This document shows, piece after piece, positions 61,870-64,000 of a DNA stretch of 64,000 bases (within the stretch, counting starts at the first letter, position 1; each line of letters starts with the position of its first letter). Position numbers and translations under genes: made by a program. The DNA lies in assembly GCA_945957605.1 (NCBI GenBank), contig CAMFLR010000003.1, positions 124,001-188,000 of the forward strand. The letters are read 5' to 3'. This DNA comes from an uncultured Isosphaeraceae bacterium (lineage in GTDB: Bacteria; Planctomycetota; Planctomycetia; Isosphaerales; Isosphaeraceae). The notes beneath the pieces are model-generated. The model did not search any database. It saw only the letters and a list, made by a program, of their open reading frames with translations, and had not been told where the DNA came from.

Positions 61870-63333
61870 TCATTGTTGTTGCATATCCAAATCTCCCCTC
61901 TCGGAGTCGTCCTCCGAGAAGGTCTCTGGGGTATCAAGGGCCGAACCCATCGAGCCCTCGACCGCCTCGGTAACAATCCGGGCGGTTTCATCTTGATCGG
62001 CGTTGCTTGGGGGCGATGTCACTTCGGGATCGACGGCCTTTGACTCGGCTGACAGTTCCAGGTCGTGCATCTCGCCCTCTTCGCCGGGTTGGTCTCCACC
62101 TTCGCCCGGCTCTCCTGCTGCGAGGGAGTCGACCGGTCTCGGCGACTCGCCTCCCGACTTCGCACCCTTTCGCCTCGGCGCGTCGTCACCTTGCGCCTCG
62201 GCAAACACTTCCGCTCTCGTGCGGATGTCTTCTGCCAGTTCTTCGGTCAGACCCTCAATTGTGTTCACCAGGTCGGTGATTTCCATCACCGAGAGATCGT
62301 CGTAGCTCAGGATGCCCTGTTCGACGAGTTTCTCTGCGAGGTCGGTATCAACTCCTTCGATCTGCGTGAAGGCCGTAACCGCCTTCTCGATCAACTCGTC
62401 GAGTTCTTCCGACGTCATGATCTCTATGTCCCAGCCCACTAGCTTCGAGGCGAGCCGGACGTTCTGGCCGCGGCGGCCGATTGCGAGTGAAAGCTGATCG
62501 TCTCGAACCAACACGATCGCCCGGCCGAGCAACTGGCAGAGCATGACCTCGTCGATTTCGGCCGGCTGCAAGGCGTTGGGAATCAAGACCTGGAGCGACT
62601 CGTTCCAGCGGACGATATCGATGCGCTCGCCGCCGAGTTCGTCGACGATATTCTTGATACGAGTTCCGCGGACGCCAACGCAGGCTCCAACTGCATCAAC
62701 TTTCGTATCGATCGACGTCACGGCCACCTTCGAGCGGTAACCCGCTTCGCGAGCCAGAGCACGGATCGAGATGATGTGGTCGGCGATTTCAGGAATTTCG
62801 AGTTCAAATAGGCGGCGGACGAAGTCGGGATGGGTGCGGCTCAGGATGATCTTCACCCTCTGGCCGACCTTCCGGACGTCGAGAATCACCGCTCGGACGC
62901 GTTCGCCCGGCTGATGGCTTTCGCCCGGGATCTGTTCGCTACGAGGAAGCAGGGCGTCGGTCTTGCCCAGGTTCACCGTGACGGCCCCGCCTTCGAAGCG
63001 CTGGACGGTACCTGTGATCAGGTCGCCGCGCTGGTCTTCGAATTCGTCAAAGAGACTATCGCGTTCGGCCTCGCGGATCTTCTGGATGATCACTTGCTTG
63101 GCGGTCTGCGCGGCGATTCGACCGAAGTCGGGCGGGTCGACGGGGTTACCGTCGGCGGAGGTATGGGTCTTACCGGTATCGCGGTCGATCTGGACCGTGA
63201 TTTCCTCGGCGTGGGGGAAGTGCTTCTTGGCGGCGGTGGCAAGCGCCGACTCAATCCCCTCGAAAAGAACTTCCTTGGGGATGTTCTTTTCGCGGTGAAT
63301 GCTATCGACAATACGTACCAAATCGACGCTCAT
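61870..63333 (-). CDS. nusA: Transcription elongation/termination factor NusA
   Basis: 487 aa. GGAGG lies before the ATG at 63333. The N-terminal polymerase-binding domain, S1 domain ([28 protein letters not shown]) and KH domains ([26 protein letters not shown] and [24 protein letters not shown]) are complete. Helical repeats follow ([28 protein letters not shown]), then an acidic, disordered tail. It controls pausing, termination and antitermination. nusA heads the nusA-infB-DUF503-rbfA group; no rimP precedes it here. Confidence 0.96.
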   Translation of the reverse strand: MSVDLVRIVDSIHREKNIPKEVLFEGIESALATAAKKHFPHAEEITVQIDRDTGKTHTSADGNPVDPPDFGRIAAQTAKQVIIQKIREAERDSLFDEFEDQRGDLITGTVQRFEGGAVTVNLGKTDALLPRSEQIPGESHQPGERVRAVILDVRKVGQRVKIILSRTHPDFVRRLFELEIPEIADHIISIRALAREAGYRSKVAVTSIDTKVDAVGACVGVRGTRIKNIVDELGGERIDIVRWNESLQVLIPNALQPAEIDEVMLCQLLGRAIVLVRDDQLSLAIGRRGQNVRLASKLVGWDIEIMTSEELDELIEKAVTAFTQIEGVDTDLAEKLVEQGILSYDDLSVMEITDLVNTIEGLTEELAEDIRTRAEVFAEAQGDDAPRRKGAKSGGESPRPVDSLAAGEPGEGGDQPGEEGEMHDLELSAESKAVDPEVTSPPSNADQDETARIVTEAVEGSMGSALDTPETFSEDDSERGDLDMQQQ

Positions 63334-63662
63334 GCCAATCCTCCGAGGCGAAACGGGACGGGTGCCGGTGTTTGCTCGAAGACCGCAGCCCGACCCCGTC
63401 AGGCGCGATTCGAGTTTTTATTCCCGGCGATCCAAATCACCGACGCCGGCGTGATTCATCTCGTTCCCGCTCGCTCAGGAACTCAACGATCCCGCCGCGC
63501 CGCGTCGGACCCGACGTTGCGCCTGCCGTTTCGACTACGGCCCCAGGTGTTCAAATTAACCGCAGGTTGACACCCATGTCAAGACTGCGAACAATGTTTC
63601 ATAGCGTCGCCGCCAGCGTTTCCGGTGGCTTGGAAACACGTAATTCAGGTTTACGCGTAAGC
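63334..63662. promoter_or_regulatory. Divergent region between nusA and a Fur-family gene
   Basis: 329 bases, holding the nusA and fur-type promoters. A perfect ten-base palindrome, TTACGCGTAA (63651-63660), lies two bases before the ATG of the Fur-family gene. No other feature seen. Confidence 0.5.
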
Positions 63663-64000
63663 ATGTCATTTGCCGCGCTCGACGATCAGGCGCTCCGGCA
63701 GGCTCTCGAAGCCGCCGGCTGGAAGTACACCCGCCAGCGCGCGGCCGTGTACGACCACCTGTGCCGGGTGCACGGCCATCCGACGGCGGAAGAGGTTTAT
63801 CAAAGCGTACGCGTCGACGTGCCGGCCATCAGCCTGGCGACCGTCTATAAAGCGCTTGAAGCTCTTACAGCCTCTGGCCTTGCAGCGAAGATCGCGGCGG
63901 CGGACGGCTCGGCACGATATGATGCGCGACGGGATCATCACTATCACCTGCGCGACCTGCGTTCGGGGGCCGTCGAAGACCTGGAAACGCCATTCGTCCC
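63663..64000 (+). CDS. Fur/PerR-family regulator, 3' end outside window
   Basis: The frame is open from the ATG at 63663 to the window end (112 codons). Winged-helix features: LEAAGWKYTRQRAAVYDHL, HPTAEEVYQSV and ISLATVYKALEALTASGL (recognition helix), then ARYDARRDHHYHLRDLRSGAVEDLETP. In most PerR/Fur proteins this last block contains a Cys-x-x-Cys (HYHxxCxxC); here Asp, Leu, Arg and Ser stand in its place, so a structural zinc at that spot is unlikely. It is divergent from nusA. Probably metal- or peroxide-responsive. Confidence 0.88.
   Translation, partial: MSFAALDDQALRQALEAAGWKYTRQRAAVYDHLCRVHGHPTAEEVYQSVRVDVPAISLATVYKALEALTASGLAAKIAAADGSARYDARRDHHYHLRDLRSGAVEDLETPFV

Noticed and set aside
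62830-63570. 246-aa plus-strand frame over nusA and its upstream region
   Set aside because: Antisense of the S1 and N-terminal NusA coding sequence, with a non-conserved tail in the intergenic region.

Overview
The window is from a planctomycete chromosome with medium-high GC. The lineage markers are two DUF1549/DUF1553 plus DUF1501 gene pairs, a DUF1559 prepilin-like protein, a PEP-CTERM protein, a secreted enzyme with an N-terminal LEPR-like motif, and an ASPIC/UnbV FG-GAP protein. No insertion sequence, CRISPR array, rRNA or tRNA was seen. A family below Planctomycetia (perhaps Gemmataceae) cannot be fixed from the sequence alone.

Layout. 0-3.3 kb: the end of a DUF1549/DUF1553 gene and its DUF1501 partner. 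3.4-5.7 kb: a secreted transglutaminase-like/esterase fusion. 5.9-11.9 kb: a lipid-modification cluster (DUF1295 membrane protein, two cyclopropane-synthase-type methyltransferases, DUF1365, FAD oxidoreductase, fatty acid desaturase). 12-17.5 kb: a SprT-like protein, a small hydrolase, an SDR, an exported deacetylase plus isochorismatase-like pair, and an enolase-superfamily enzyme. 17.5-21.1 kb: a second DUF1501/DUF1549 pair.

21.5-38.9 kb is the most interesting part. A four-gene operon (ATP-grasp, two RlaP-like nucleotidyltransferases, methyltransferase) is followed, after four unrelated genes, by a tightly overlapping six-gene operon. That operon carries a small QGD/HEHG protein, a DUF6745 protein and the STM4015, STM4014+STM4013 (fused), STM4012 and STM4011 families. 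Divergent from it are an Rnl5-type RNA ligase, a STAS protein and a ribosome-recycling-factor paralogue. Converging on these are an HD-Pnk end-healing enzyme and a second ATP-dependent RNA ligase. Together they look like an RNA repair and ribosome-maintenance island, with a radical-SAM/ATP-grasp/phosphatase module whose function is unknown.

39.0-42.3 kb: dapL-folK-smpB-ssrA, in which tmRNA and SmpB supply trans-translation next to the repair island. 42.8-55.9 kb: a protein whose C-terminal half resembles the small QGD/HEHG protein, a membrane protein, a cellulose-binding glycoside hydrolase, a TPR-thioredoxin protein, a CRTAC1-type protein, a lipoprotein, a DUF1559 protein, a membrane protein and a second STAS protein. 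56.2-63.3 kb: nusA-infB-DUF503-rbfA followed by a divergent endonuclease-III-like Fe-S protein, with hairpins inside the operon. The window ends in a divergent Fur-family gene.

Start sites were chosen from Shine-Dalgarno spacing, signal peptides and family N-termini. Function names rest on motif recognition by eye; no database search was run.
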